From assembly GCF_000208865.1 (NCBI RefSeq), contig NC_018397.1, forward strand, positions 5,485,748 to 5,549,747: a DNA stretch of 64,000 nucleotides, given 5' to 3'. Shown here in pieces: positions 48,944 to 62,181 of the stretch. This DNA comes from Neospora caninum Liverpool. Taxonomy: Eukaryota; Apicomplexa; Conoidasida; Eucoccidiorida; Sarcocystidae. The position numbers and the translations under genes were made by a program. Under the pieces are notes generated by a model. It did no database searches, was not told the origin of the DNA, and worked only from the letters and a program-made list of their open reading frames with translations. Each line of letters opens with the position of its first letter. The stretch's first letter is position 1.

Positions 48944-51786
48944 GGCTCGTGCAGGACAAGCGCCTCCCTCCTGGAATCTTTCGCCTGCGTCGCCACCGAG
49001 CAGGGTGTAAAACACAGGTGGAACAGGCGCCCCCCCCCCAGACACCTCTCCGTTCATAGCCGCATCTGGCTTTCTTTCCCTCGGGTCTCTGTCTTTGTCG
49101 CTTTTTGTTTCTTTCTCTCGGGTCTCTTTTCTCTTTCTTCGAATGTGCGCTTCGAGTCCGGACGCCCGCGGCGTTCGTTTCCCTGGCGCGCAGCAGGCGT
49201 TCGTCTGCCCGTCCTGGCTGGGCGCAGGCGCCGGGTTTTCGCGTCAGGAACTGCTTTTTTCTGTTTCCGATTCGCGGTGTTTAGGTGCGCATGCTGCTGG
49301 CCAAGAACTCCGCGTACCCCGGCACGTCCGTTGGACCCACCAAACCCCTGAGCATGTGCATCAACGAAGTCATCGAAGACAGCTTCCTGGTGCTCTGGAA
49401 CGCTTTGCACGACACGCGCTCGCCTTCCACGCTCTATGTTTGGTCGGCAGACTACACTGGGCCGGAATACCTTTACTCTGTCCTCAGCGACGCCCTCGTC
49501 AAGACGCGCGTGGGGTAGGCGACAGCCCGAGGAGCCGAGCCAAAAAAACACAGGAAAGGAGGGCGCGAGGCCAACAGGGAAAGGAGGGACACGAGGAACA
49601 CTGCCGCGGAACCCAGACGGACTCGCGGAGAGGGGAAAACCCAACTAGCACCCTGACGGGCTGCACTGGTCATCCGACTCAGCATCCACGCCTCTTAGGT
49701 AGAGCCTATTGGCGCGTGAATACCTTGGCATATCATATATATACACGTGTATACAAATGGACGTGCTTATCTATGTATGTATGTATATATATATATATAT
49801 ATATATATCTGTAGGTTGGTATGCACAGACGTGCAGAGAGGTTCGTGTGACACATTTACATACATGTATTTCTCTGTTGGGTCGATCGGTCAGCAGTTCA
49901 CTGGCAAGTTTGTCTCCCTGTGCCTTCGAACTTGCGTGCCTTGTTTTTGTGTGTCTCTTTCTCTTCGCAGAGTCCGGGACACTTGGTATTTTCTAGTCGC
50001 CATTCTCATCAACCTCGTGGCCACGCTCGTCCTGGCCATTTTGGTGGTATACGCAGTCTACGCGCACTTTCTTCCACGGCTGAAGCAACAGGATCGAGAA
50101 TCTGTCGTTCTCCGGGACGCAAGTCATCGGCTCGACCACGAAATCTCTGGTGAGAATGCCTCAGTTCTGCACACACGTGCGTGGCGTGTCACAAGGCTTC
50201 TACGTAGCCATGACTCTCCGGCGAGTTGTATGTATGTATGTATGTATGTATGTATGTATGTTTGTTTGTTTGTTTCTGTATATATGTCGACATACAGATG
50301 GACAAAGGCGCGTGAGTCTATGTATATTGTAGCTCCGCGCTAGATTGTGCGTGCATGGGCGTCGGAGTGTGTCTCCACAGACCAGGGCTGGTCTCCCTGT
50401 GCGGTGGCTTTCTCGAGCTGGGAGTGTTTTCTGTTGGTCTCCCGGCGATTCTTTCTTTGCGTCGCTGTTGCCGTCCCGATTTGCAGGCAGCGCGTCTTCG
50501 GCGGAGTCGGAGTCGAGCTGGAACCTCATGGTTTCTCGCGTGCATTTCCCGTGTCACGGCCTGCTGCTGCGCTGGTCTGCGCCCGAGGGCGGCAGCCCCT
50601 TTTTGCGGCTGGGCGTGCACATTCGCCCGGCGGAGGTAGCGTGGGCCGAGGCCTCGAACGACACGGCGACGCTGCTGAAGTTCTCCAAGAAGGAGCTGTA
50701 CGTGTACCTCAACGCGTCGAGCGTACAGACAGTCCACCAACTGGGACTCAACCAGAAGGAGTTGTTCCTGCCTATCCAGCACCCGGGAATGGTCGAGCTG
50801 GACACGGCCCAGAGCTACAAACTCGATCCGGAAATCAAGTACCGAGTTCGCCTGGTCCGGTTCACGAGTCACGGCCGGGCGCTGGACCAGTCCAGGTGGT
50901 CACCTGAGATCATCCTGGGCGGCGCCATGACCTTCACCGACTACCCGATTCTTGTCCTCAAGCGACTGCTGCCTTCGTCCGTCTCGTCGCTAGACATCTT
51001 CCTCAGAAAGTTCACCTACGTCGCCAGCCACTTCTCCATCCCCGTCACGCTCACCAACATCAAACTGCAACTTTTCGACATGCCGCCCGAAGCCAAGGCC
51101 AGGCGCCTGGGAAGGTAAGCAGAGTGCAGCCAGGGAGCTGAGCAGTCTCCGCGACGAAAAAACTTCGAGCATGCGTTGGGCAAAAGGACCCGCGCAGCGG
51201 GGCGAGGGTAGACCTGATCCACGGGCGGTGTTCCCGTTGCCCTCCCGGCCTTCTCGTGATACCGGCTTGGTCGAACAGCGCTTTCTCTCCTTCCCCTGTT
51301 CCTTGACTGCAACGACGCCCGCCCTGCTGCGGTCGTCTCATTCTCTCCCCCCTCTACACTCTCAGCGCTTTTTCATCCGCGTCGTGTGTGTGCTCTCCCC
51401 CTTCTTTCTCTCTTCCCGTCGTTTCTCTTCCCGTCTTTTCCGCGATCTCTTTTTTGTCGAGAGTCTGAACCCGGGGTCTTCAAGTCACCTGGTTGCCACG
51501 CATGCAACCGCTGTGTCTCCAGGCTCTCCTCGGGGGCATTCCGGCGCCTCCAGAGATCTTCGGTGGTCGAGAACGACTCCGCCATGATGCAGCGATGGGG
51601 CTCGGATGTCGAAAACGTGGTTGAGAGCTTGTCGTGCGACTACGTTGCCAGCGCACACTTTGGGTACAAAGCGCAAATGGTGAGTGCCCTGTTGCCGTCG
51701 ACTCCCGAATGCCGCAGAGACACAGAAAAAGAGCACGATGAATTTGCTACCTCTGGATAGTCAACTCCGCATCGACGTCCTTCACG

Positions 51787-51826
<40 letters not shown>

Positions 51827-54029
51827 TATATGTATGAGTAGGTATGGATTCAAGTCGGTGCGCGCGCGAAAGCGCGCTGTGAGTACCCCCCTTCGGAGAT
51901 GAGGAGCGTGTGTTTTCTTTTTCGAGCGACGATTCGGGAGGCCTGGAAGAGCTCCTCTGGTAGAGGAGCGCTTCTCGAGCGGATTCCTTTCCGTGTTTCG
52001 ATGCATGCAGACAGACGCGTCGATTGCCACTGCGCGTCGCGCCCTGTGCCGCGAATCGTGGAAGCAGGCCTCGAGCGCGTGCAGCGGCACACACAAATAT
52101 ATTTGTTGTATGGGCTGTGGACTGCGTATCTTTTTAACTGTATCGCCGACACTGTACGTCGCCGGACCAGGGAAAAAGTCTGTACCGGAATCTACACTTG
52201 CAAAGCGAGACAACCATGATTCGACGCGTTTTCCTACCCAGAACGACGCACGGTCCTCCTGCGACGTGAGGTGTACCGGGGAGTCGCGTGCGCGCATCAG
52301 AAGTGGACTGCCTTTGATATGCGTCAACGCGCTCGTGTTGTCTTTGTTTTCCATCGCCGTTCCAAGCCGTTTCCCTGCCGGGTTTTCATTTTCTGTGGCA
52401 GGCGAAAGATATTCGCACAAAGACGGGGCGGCACGTGTACTCGGAAGTACGCTTCCAAGGACACCCGGTCGTTGTATCAGGCGACCAGCTCGACTCTGGC
52501 GACCAGAGGGTGAGAGTGGGGAGAGGAGACGCAGCACGCAAAGAAACAGAGATGAAACAGACACGACCGTCCGGGGCGATCTCAAACACCCAGAGCTTGG
52601 GACCGCCTCAGCGCAAAACTTTGACGCAGCAGTTCATGCGTTTCACCGATGCGCGAAGCGCATGTACATCCACAGAAATCTACATCCGTGCAAATACATA
52701 TATATGTAGAGTTACTTGAACGCCTGAAGTGCATTAATAGAGCAATGGGGCGCGTCAGTTCTCGTTTTCCCTCTTCGTTCGTCTCCCCTCTCCCCCTCTC
52801 TCAACAAGCGTTCACGCCTGTTTGTGTCTCTGTTTGTGTCTCTGCGGCGTGCTGCCTGCGCCGACGCGCGTTTCTCCCTCCAGCCTTACTTGGAGCTTTG
52901 CGCGAAGAACAAGCATCTCCGGCTGCTGAAAGACCGAATCGCCCACAACACCATTGGCTTCGAAGTTGTGGCGGGGATCACCGGACAGGTGCTGGCCTTC
53001 GGCACCATCCGGTTCGAGGACTTGTACCAAATTGTTCGCGAGACCGTGCACAATCAAAGAGTTCAGGAAGAGCGCAGAGAAGAAGGCGAGACGCAAGACA
53101 GAAAAGACGGTGAGGCAGACGGCACGCGGGGTTTGCAGCGGAAGCGGAGCCCCCACGGAGCGAGTGTCCAGGTCCGGTGCTTGCCGTGGTGTTGTGCACG
53201 TCGCACTTCCCCAGGAAGAAAACCAACTGTCTGAATATTTTGTAAATCTGCGCTTGGTTGCACTTCCGCGTCTGCGGTGGCTCGGTCCAAAAGGCCCCTG
53301 TCCATTCAGCCGTCGACTGCGTTCGGGTCTGTCTCGCTGTCTCTCGTGAAACGGACAAAAGTGTGCTGCATCTTCCCTGAAAGCTTTTCTCGCGGATGCA
53401 CGCCATGGCAGATGTAACTTCTCACGGTTTCCTGCGGTCATACGCGCCTGGTTTGTTCGCTTGCGTGCGTGTCCCTGGAGGCCTTTCTCGCTCGGAGGCT
53501 GTTGACACATACACTGGAAAGAGCGCAAAATCTCCGGCGCGTTCTCGCCTCTCGACTCGAGGTGTCCATGTCTGGCTCGGGTCTCAGCCCACCTCTCTCG
53601 GCTGCGCCTTTTCCTGCTACTTGCTTTTGCACTTCCTCTCTTGAAGTTTAATGCCCGCTGTGAGTGGCCAATCTCCTGTTCGCAGACAGGACACCCGGGC
53701 GCTTCCGCGTCGGCCTGGAATACGTCGACGGCGGCGGGCCGTGGGGACGCCTGGAGTGTACGCTCGACATCGAAAATATTCGCAGCTACATCCGGTAAGA
53801 AAAGGCAGACGAAAAAGGGAGAGAAAGGCACGTTTTGGACTTTCACAAGCTTGTCTCTGCCTGCAGAGTGATCGAGCTCTTCGCCTCTCTTTCGCTCGCG
53901 ATACCTCGATATATATATATATATATATCTAAATATATCAAGTCCGTGTCCTTCGTAGTTCGTATCCATCCTTCAGCTTGTCTGATTGTGTGCATAGCCA
54001 TATTGTGTTCGCCTACATCATTGCCTGTT

Positions 54030-54063
<34 letters not shown>

Positions 54064-56652
54064 GAAGTAGATGTATGCGCATGTATGGATAGGTGGGGAA
54101 GTGGACGGACAGCGTGCTGGGTGTATGTACCGCTACACACATGCTTGCCGTTAGGCAGATGTAGAAGGGGGGGGTTCGGGCGAGCCTTTCTCTGTCGAGA
54201 GTGAGAGGTTCAATCGGATTTGGAGTGGCGAGTGACGCGAAATTTATGTGGAGGCGACGCGGGGCGTGTCGGATTTTAGGGGCTCTTGTCTGTGTCGGCT
54301 GTGCTTTAAAGGCACTTCGACAAGGACGATGCTACGGACCAGGCCTTCCAGAGACGAAGAGCGCGTCTACGTACGACCATTCAATCTATAAAATCCTCTC
54401 GAGTCGACGACGCGGACGATGGCAGAGCCTCAATCAGTAAGGCCCTAGGTTTTTCGATTTCGTCCCAGACATCTCTTGGGTTTTTTTGCGTTTTTTCGTT
54501 GGCAGGACGAGCGCCGATGCGCACGCGTTTGCTTCCCGTCGTGAGCAAGGGGCTGTGGGCTGAGGCGTGGAAAGACCGCGAGAAGCCGCAGGGCGTCACG
54601 CCGGCCGGACGTTCTCTCTCGGGAGCTTCTGCCGTTTGGTTTTGACGGTGTCTCTTCCCCGTCGGGGTTAAACGTTTTGAAAGCAAGATGTTTCGGTGTC
54701 GCCCATGTCTCTTGGTTTCGGGCTTTCCACGGCGTTTTCGGTTTTTCCGGTCCGTTTCTCAGGCGGACCCTCGGGCGAGCAGCCGGGCTCTCAAGACGGT
54801 CGGCGTCGGCGTCTCTCGCGAGTCGAGGGAACCTCCGAGGAGATTTTAGCCAAGCTCGGGTGTTTGAATGGAGAGGGAGAAGGCAGAGAGCGAGAACTGC
54901 CCCGGGGGGGACTGGGCAGCGGCATCGAGTTGTCCACGTCCACGCCGCGCGAGAGGACCCGCGGTAGGCGCCTCTCGCGCCTGGAAGTCCCCGTCGACAC
55001 AGACGGCCTCCAGGGTGAGGAAAGGCGGGGGAGACAACGACTGATCGAGACAGAGGTCGAGAATCGCAAGCCACGACCCAGGGAGGCACAAGGCGCGCTG
55101 TCTCGATTTCCGCCACGCACGTCTCTCTCCTTTCCTTCTGAAGTCTTTTTCTCGGCACCTGTATCGAGGAGCGAACACGCAGTCCGAAGGCACGACTTGT
55201 CTCTCCGCACCGCTTTCTGCATGTGCACCATAGACAAAAAAAAGCGATGTGTGCTTGACGGGGGATGGATCAGATGAGGCCTCTCGTGTCCTCGTCGCTT
55301 TTTCGCGCGTGTTGCCATCCCTAGTTCGTGGACGTCTTGTTCCCGTTTCTTCGCGCGCGTCTGTGTGTCCTTCAGTCCCGCTACTCGCGGCTGCAGAGAG
55401 CGCCGCGCAGGCGCCTGGACCCTCGACTCCGCGGTTGAGTTCACACCTCGCGCTGAGTCGCGTCTCGCTCTTCTCTGGGCCAGGATCAGGCCGGGAAAGC
55501 CTGCCGTACTTTGTCAGCGACTCCCCCGGGCGCCCGCTGCTCCAGGGTTCCGACTTGTTCGTGCAGTGGGTTTGGCCCGACGCAGGCGGGCACCCTGACC
55601 ACATCTTTCTTGGTCTCTTTCGCCACGAGGACAGCCGATACATCTCGCCTCTGCACTGGGGAAGACCCGTGCCGAACACTGGCAGCTACGCGTGGAGCGT
55701 CGACACCGTGTTCGAGGTACGAACGCGGCCGCGCGAGCAGGAGTCCCGCAAAAAAGAGCAAAAGCAGCCCAGCACGAGCCGCCTGCGTCGAGGAGTGCCT
55801 CCAGGACCTGACGCGCTGGGGCGATTCTGTGCCGACCGGGGTCTGCGCTCCACGTGTGAAGAACCACAACTGACTGGGCAAAAACGAAGAATCTTCGCCT
55901 CCTTGTTTGTGGTGGAAAGGCCATTTCACAATGGTGTAACCGTGTCTAGTCTTAATATATAGATTTTTAAAATATAAATGTGTAAATAAACGAAAAAAAG
56001 GAAAGAAAAAGGTAAGTGGATTGATAGACCAAGGACTCCGGAGACAGTGGGGGAAGGACGAGACAAGAGGCGAACCGTCTTCTCAGAGAACGCACACGCG
56101 CCGCCATGTGTAGCCACTGCTGAAGTGTGCACGGGGTTCCGGAAAGAGCCTCACGAAGAGGAGGCATGCCAAACGCCGCGTGTCGCTCTCTCTCTCTGTC
56201 GCTGGGACCTCCAGGGTGTCTCCCGAAATGCTTTCTCCAGCTTCTGTGTCCACTGGGCTCGTCTTTTTGCTTCACCGATTTTGCCTTTTCAGCGAGGCCA
56301 GCAGTGTCAGCTGGTGTACATCGCCATGTTCACCAGTCCCCTGCAGCCTCCCTACGACCCAGCCGGGGCTGTCTGCGAATCCAACGCCTTCTACATTGTC
56401 AGGCCGACTCCCCTCGCTGAGCTGGAGCTTATCTACGCCTCGTTCTGTCGAACGCACGGCCTCGAAATGGAGGTATGCACACACCGACCCTTATGAAAGT
56501 TCAGAAGTAGAATGAGAAACGCGTGAAATACTGAAGATAACTTTTCACCGCACCTAGGTTGGACAGCGCTCCCGTGTCTCTTTAGGCCTTCCTTTGCCAC
56601 CGAAAAACCTGTGCATCTCAACAATATCTTTATATATCTATATCTATATCTA

Positions 56653-56694
<42 letters not shown>

Positions 56695-59600
56695 CGTATT
56701 TGGGCATGTCCATGAATAGGTACACATGTGTACTGTATGTGTGTGGAGGCACGTGTATGTCCACCGCTGTATCTGTGTCTGTAAGTTTGGGATGTAAATT
56801 TTCTGCACCCGAAAATGCGTTTTAAGATCGGCTTGGTCGTGGCCCCGCTCTTGCCTGGGCAAGGAAGTGTCTTTGTTCTGGATCCTGTGTCCGAATCAGC
56901 ACATGTCGGAAACTGCGCTTCACCGCTACGGATTCGACGTTCGCGAGCACATGCTGAAGATCTGCCAAGACCTCCGCGCGCCTCTCTGCACGGAGCCGCA
57001 GAGCGCCGAGGCCGTCCATTGCCCGGGCCAGTGTCTGATCAGCACGCAGTCGAAACTGGTGATGTTGGACCGAGCAACCGACGACGTCCACGGAGGCGCC
57101 GCAGCCCCGGAGGAGAAACAGGTGGTTGTGTACAAGTAAGTTCGGAGCAAAAGAGCTACACGCGTGGACGTTGCTGTCTCACGACAGTACGGGTGTTCCA
57201 CGTCGGCTGTGTTCTCTGCGCATGGAAAAGGAGACAGAAAAACCCGCCCGGCGGCGAGCCTAGGAAACGCGGCGAGACGAACCCCGGACGTTGGCGACAG
57301 CCGCGCCGCGAGTTCCAACGAATGCACAAGAGAGGAAGGCGCCACACAAAGAGGAAGCGACACTGAGAAATAGACGGAGGGGCATTTAAATACCAGGGCA
57401 ATCACTCGAAAGAGCCACGCGCGTTTTTTGACGAAGAACGACGCGGGCCCAGGAGGAGCCTTGGCGCGTTTTTTGGGGGGCGCTTCAGCCTCTGCGGTTG
57501 TCTTTTCGTTTCGCGTTCCCCCGGTCCCGGTCCCCGTCGCTCTCTTCTTGGCGACTGTCTGCGTGTCGCGCGACGTTGGGTCCCCCTTTCCGTTTTTTGG
57601 TGGCTGCGTCTCGAAACAGAATTGGGGCATCACCCACTCCTGTTGCTGTGCCTCGCCCTTGGGGTTTTTCTGTTTCTTTTTTTCCGGCCTCGTGTGTCTC
57701 CGTTGCCCTGAGTGCTGTGTGCTTCCGCTTTCCTCTTGCGTTCCTAGGTCGATCACGCGCAAAGTGCAATTGATTGAGAATTTGGGTGTGCTCCGCAACA
57801 CCGATTGGTGGACGCGCAGCCCGGACATTCTCTTGTTGAACAACGACTTGTTCTATTCGAGTCGCCTCCTCGAGCAGTGTCGCCAGCTGAGCGCATACCT
57901 GCGCTCCTGTTTGCATTTCTTCGGCAACAAGTACACCCAGACCCCGGTCGACTGGGGTTTGCGCAGTCCCGAGGGCGCCTCGCAGCGGTACCTCTCCAGG
58001 CGCTTTGAATTCCGCGTTCTCCCGAGTCTCATCAACGTTTGGCTCATCTGCATCCAATGCATCGTGTTCTTCGCCTTTCCAATCTTTGTCCTGGTCTTCA
58101 CCGCACTGCACAACTACAGCTTAACCGTAAGCGGGAACGGCCGGGCACTCGGCGAGGCCGGGGGCTCGAAAACGGCGAGAGATCGCCCCGTCCCGTGTTT
58201 CTCTCTCTGGAGTGATTTACATTGTGTGTCACACCTTTCTCTATATGTGCACATGTAAATACATCAATCGGTTTCGGTGATTATCTGCACAGTGGTGGAA
58301 GCGCTGTGTCGGGGGGGGGGAGTCTGCCGGTGCCTCGCACGCTTGCCACGGCTTAGGGTCGGAAAACGTCGGAATGGAAGGGCTTTTTGTGTGTTTCGCA
58401 GGAAGCGACGCGCTGCCTGCAGAAGCAGAAGAACGAACACTACTTCAGCGACGTGATGTTTGAGGGGGCGAGTCTTGCTTCGCTTATGCGCCTGCCTCTC
58501 GGGAATCGGATGGTGATCCTCTTCAGCTTCCTGTACATGTCTGTGATGACCGTCGCAATCTTCTTCAAGTAGGTCCCCGTCCTCCGTCGCCTTTTCCTCG
58601 GCGGCTCCTCCCTCTTTTTTCTTTCAACTGCTTTTTGCTCTCTCGCCGTCTCTAGCGCCGGCTCTAGCCTTCCCACGCCGTCCGTGCGGAAATCGCTTCT
58701 CCCTCTCTCGCGTCTCTCTCTCGAGTTCTCTCGCTGTTTTGCCGCGTGAGGTTCCCCACCGGCTTCGATTTTCTCTCGTCTGTGTGCCGCGTTCTCTTTC
58801 AGCGTCTTTCTGCGAGAGCGCTTCCCGCGCGCGCTGCGCCTGCTGGACATGACAGGCCGAGCTTTGGTGACCTTCTCCATCTTCATGACTGCTTGGGCGC
58901 TCTCCGCGTTTTCCTTCTGGTTCCTGCTCGGCGCCCTCATTAACTCGGACAGTTTTCTGCCCTACGCCGCGATGGTGGGCTCCGTCGTCTTCGTCGTCGG
59001 CTACCTGTGGATGAACTTTCTCAGCTCCAGGGTGAGACTAAAGTGCATGGAGAGGAAAGAAGTCCTATTCCAAGGGGCATCTTTCAAAACTGCACAGTTT
59101 CCTGCATTCCGAGTTCCCCCTACGCCTCGCTTTGTGCGTCGCCTGGCGCCCCGCAAAAAGGCAAAACAGCGGCGGGCCAAGAAACCAGCTGAAGCGGTCT
59201 GGTGATCTCGACCGATCTCAGGGAGCCGGAAGGAGCTGCAGGCTGCGGAAAGAGAGGCGTGCGAGCTTTCAGCTGTCTGCTTCGTCTCCCTCGATCGCAG
59301 ACGCTGACGAATTTCTGCAGAGCCCCGGGGTCGCCTTTCCAACTCACAAATGCGCATCGACACATTTCGCCAGGTTCATGCAAGCTGGCGCGGACAACGC
59401 CTGGGCGCGCGTCGAGATAGGACAAGGGGGGTTCCCCTGTTGCTGGTTCAGTGTCTCGATGCCTCGTGCGCGTGTCCTCTGCTCCCTGCAGGAAGGGGTG
59501 ACGAAATTCATCGAAGACAACCTCCAACTCCTCCTGTCTCTCGCGCTCGATCACTGGTTCGCCAACATGAATCTGACCTACACCGGCAAGGAACAGGTTG

Positions 59601-62139
59601 CAGACGACGAAGTCCTCGTCACCTACCGAGATCGAATTCGAGACGAACTTCGGGTGCGCCTCCCAGGAATCGTGCACGAGGCGAATACCTCATTCATACC
59701 TACAAATATACTTATATATACATATTCATATTTACCTATATGATAGACACGGTCAGACGCGTGGACACACGGAGAGGCATGTCAGTTTGGGAAAGTGCCA
59801 GGATGTCCGAAGGGAATCCAGATTTCGCGGCGCGCCGCTGCGCCCCTTTTTTGTGGAAAGCCGCTCCCCTCCAAGCCCCATCTTGTGTACGCGATGAAAT
59901 ATATATAAATATATCTTTATATATATAAATATATATATAAAGATATTCATATATATATATATATATATATATGTTTTGTGTGGATATAGATATAGGTAAA
60001 TAGGTTTGTCTATGTGTGTATATTTCGTTTGGATCACGCAGACGCAGCTAGGATGCAGTTTGACGAAATCTCGTGAGCTGCACCAAAGGTTGTACATGCA
60101 TCCGCGCATGTGTATAGACAGGTGCCTTGCCTTTTTTGGGGGCCTTCCCGTTAAGGTGCCGTGAAGCTCTTGTTTGGATTTCTTTTGTTCTTCAGGATGG
60201 CCGCATGCGCCTCCAACGCGAATATCAGCTTGGCCATTTGGACCAGTCAGACGACTGTTCCGACGGAAGCGACGCTCGCCTCTTTGCGGACCACGCTCGA
60301 ATTAAACAGCAGAAGGAGAAAGTACGTCGCAGCCGCGCCCCATCCCCTTCCTCACTCTTTGTCACAGTGGAATTGTAGTCGCAATCACACCACGTGAAGA
60401 CATCTACAAATATACATATATATCTGTATACATCGACAAATTCACATTATATTATATATCTGCCGCTGCGTTTTTATTATCGGTCGGCGATTTTGTGCGA
60501 AACTTTGAGATCCTCTGTTCTGGCTGCTCGAGGGACCGGTCTCTGTCTTTGCATGCATACATGCAGAGAAAGGCTCCACCCAGAGAGGGCCAGCGACAGG
60601 CGTGATCTGTTGAGTTTTTGCAGCTGTGCATGCAGTTTCTTGACTTCGAAAAACGCGCCTTTTCGGTCAAAGGAGGAGGGCTGGATCGAGCGCGTCGCCC
60701 CTTGGCACCGAAGCACGTGGCGAATAACAGGAGAGTGTCCCCTTCTGCTCTGTCGCATTGCGTCTCAGCTGGCGATTCCTGTTTTCGACAAACTCACCGC
60801 GACGAACGACCAGAACTTCTCCTTCGATGAACGTGGACTGCCGCGAGGCCTCGAGAACATCCCAAATCTGCCAGAAGGAGGTGAGCGTTTTCCAGATCGA
60901 AACCATTCATGCGGAGAAAGATGTGACGGGAGGAAGCGGACCCCAAAAGGAAGAGAGGCACGACACGCAAAGGCGTCACATTTACGAGGAGACACACATA
61001 CATACACACAGACACACACACACACATACACACACACGACGAAGTGTCCTTGGCTCTCTGCAGGTTTTTTGTGGCTCTCAGCGAAAAAAAAACGTCGAGG
61101 CGCTGTGGCGGCAGGTTCCTGCAGAACTCATGCGTGTCGCGTGTGCGTTTTCCGCGCTTTTTTTGTCCAGCTCGTTTCGCCACTGTCAGCGAGGTGGAGA
61201 GACACTCGGAAAAGATCGACGACATGCTGTCGGGCTGGGAGTCGGCGATTCTCAAGGACGGCGTCAAATACGGCCCACGATTCGGGTCCGTCTTCCGCGC
61301 CTTTCTGCGCGTTGAGAGATGTCTGGGAAACTTGAAGCAGAAACACCTAGTTCTTGCTCTCCTTGCCTCTCTTGCGTTGTGGTTTTCGTCATCTCGACGC
61401 CCTCGAAAGGCGCTACACGGAACTATGCATTCCCGACGTAGAGCGTTGCTGCCGCCTCACACATTGTACCTCGGGAGCAGCGGACCGCTTCACTGAAACG
61501 CTCGCTGGTTTCCAGTCTATACACATCTGCATGCATATATATATATATATATATGAGTGCATGTGTGAACGTATGTGCGTAGATAGAGGGATAAATAGAT
61601 ACGGGTTGGTTCGCGGGTTGACCGTGTCCAAAGTTTTTTGGCTCAGTAGGATAACAGGGATGCAGAGGGCGGGCTGAGTTAGTAAAATTTTATTCTTCTG
61701 TATGTTGGCACGCATTTCCGGCACTTTTTCTGGGTTTTCTGTCCCTTCAGTTACAAAATTGAGCGGTGCCCGCAGCCCGGCCAGAGCTACTCGTACGCCA
61801 TTGTTGCGCTGCCTCGCTACCCCCCTGCGGAGGAGTTGGGCGATGTTTTGAAGGCTCAGTTGGTATTTGACTACTTCAACAAGGAAGGGAAAGAATACCT
61901 GACAAAAACGGAATTTATCGCCTTTTTGAATAAACTGCGCGACAGCCAAGCAGAGGAGGTAAGAGGCACAACCCGCTGTATGACACGAATGTGTGACGCG
62001 TCCTCAGCAGATCTTACGTATAAATCTTTCTCGTACATCTCGGCCTATATATGTATACGCATGGAGAGACTGCATGTGCTCCTTCCTCCAGCCGATTGCC
62101 ACCTGCACACACATGGATATGTATATGTATATATATGTA

Positions 62140-62181
<42 letters not shown>

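Noticed and set aside
60633..60672. Earlier acceptors for exon 19 of the giant gene (start FLDFEKRAF or LCMQFLDF)
   Set aside because: They read a different frame that loses the well-formed continuation (EEGWIERVAPWHRSTW onward). The acceptor before 60673 keeps phase 0.
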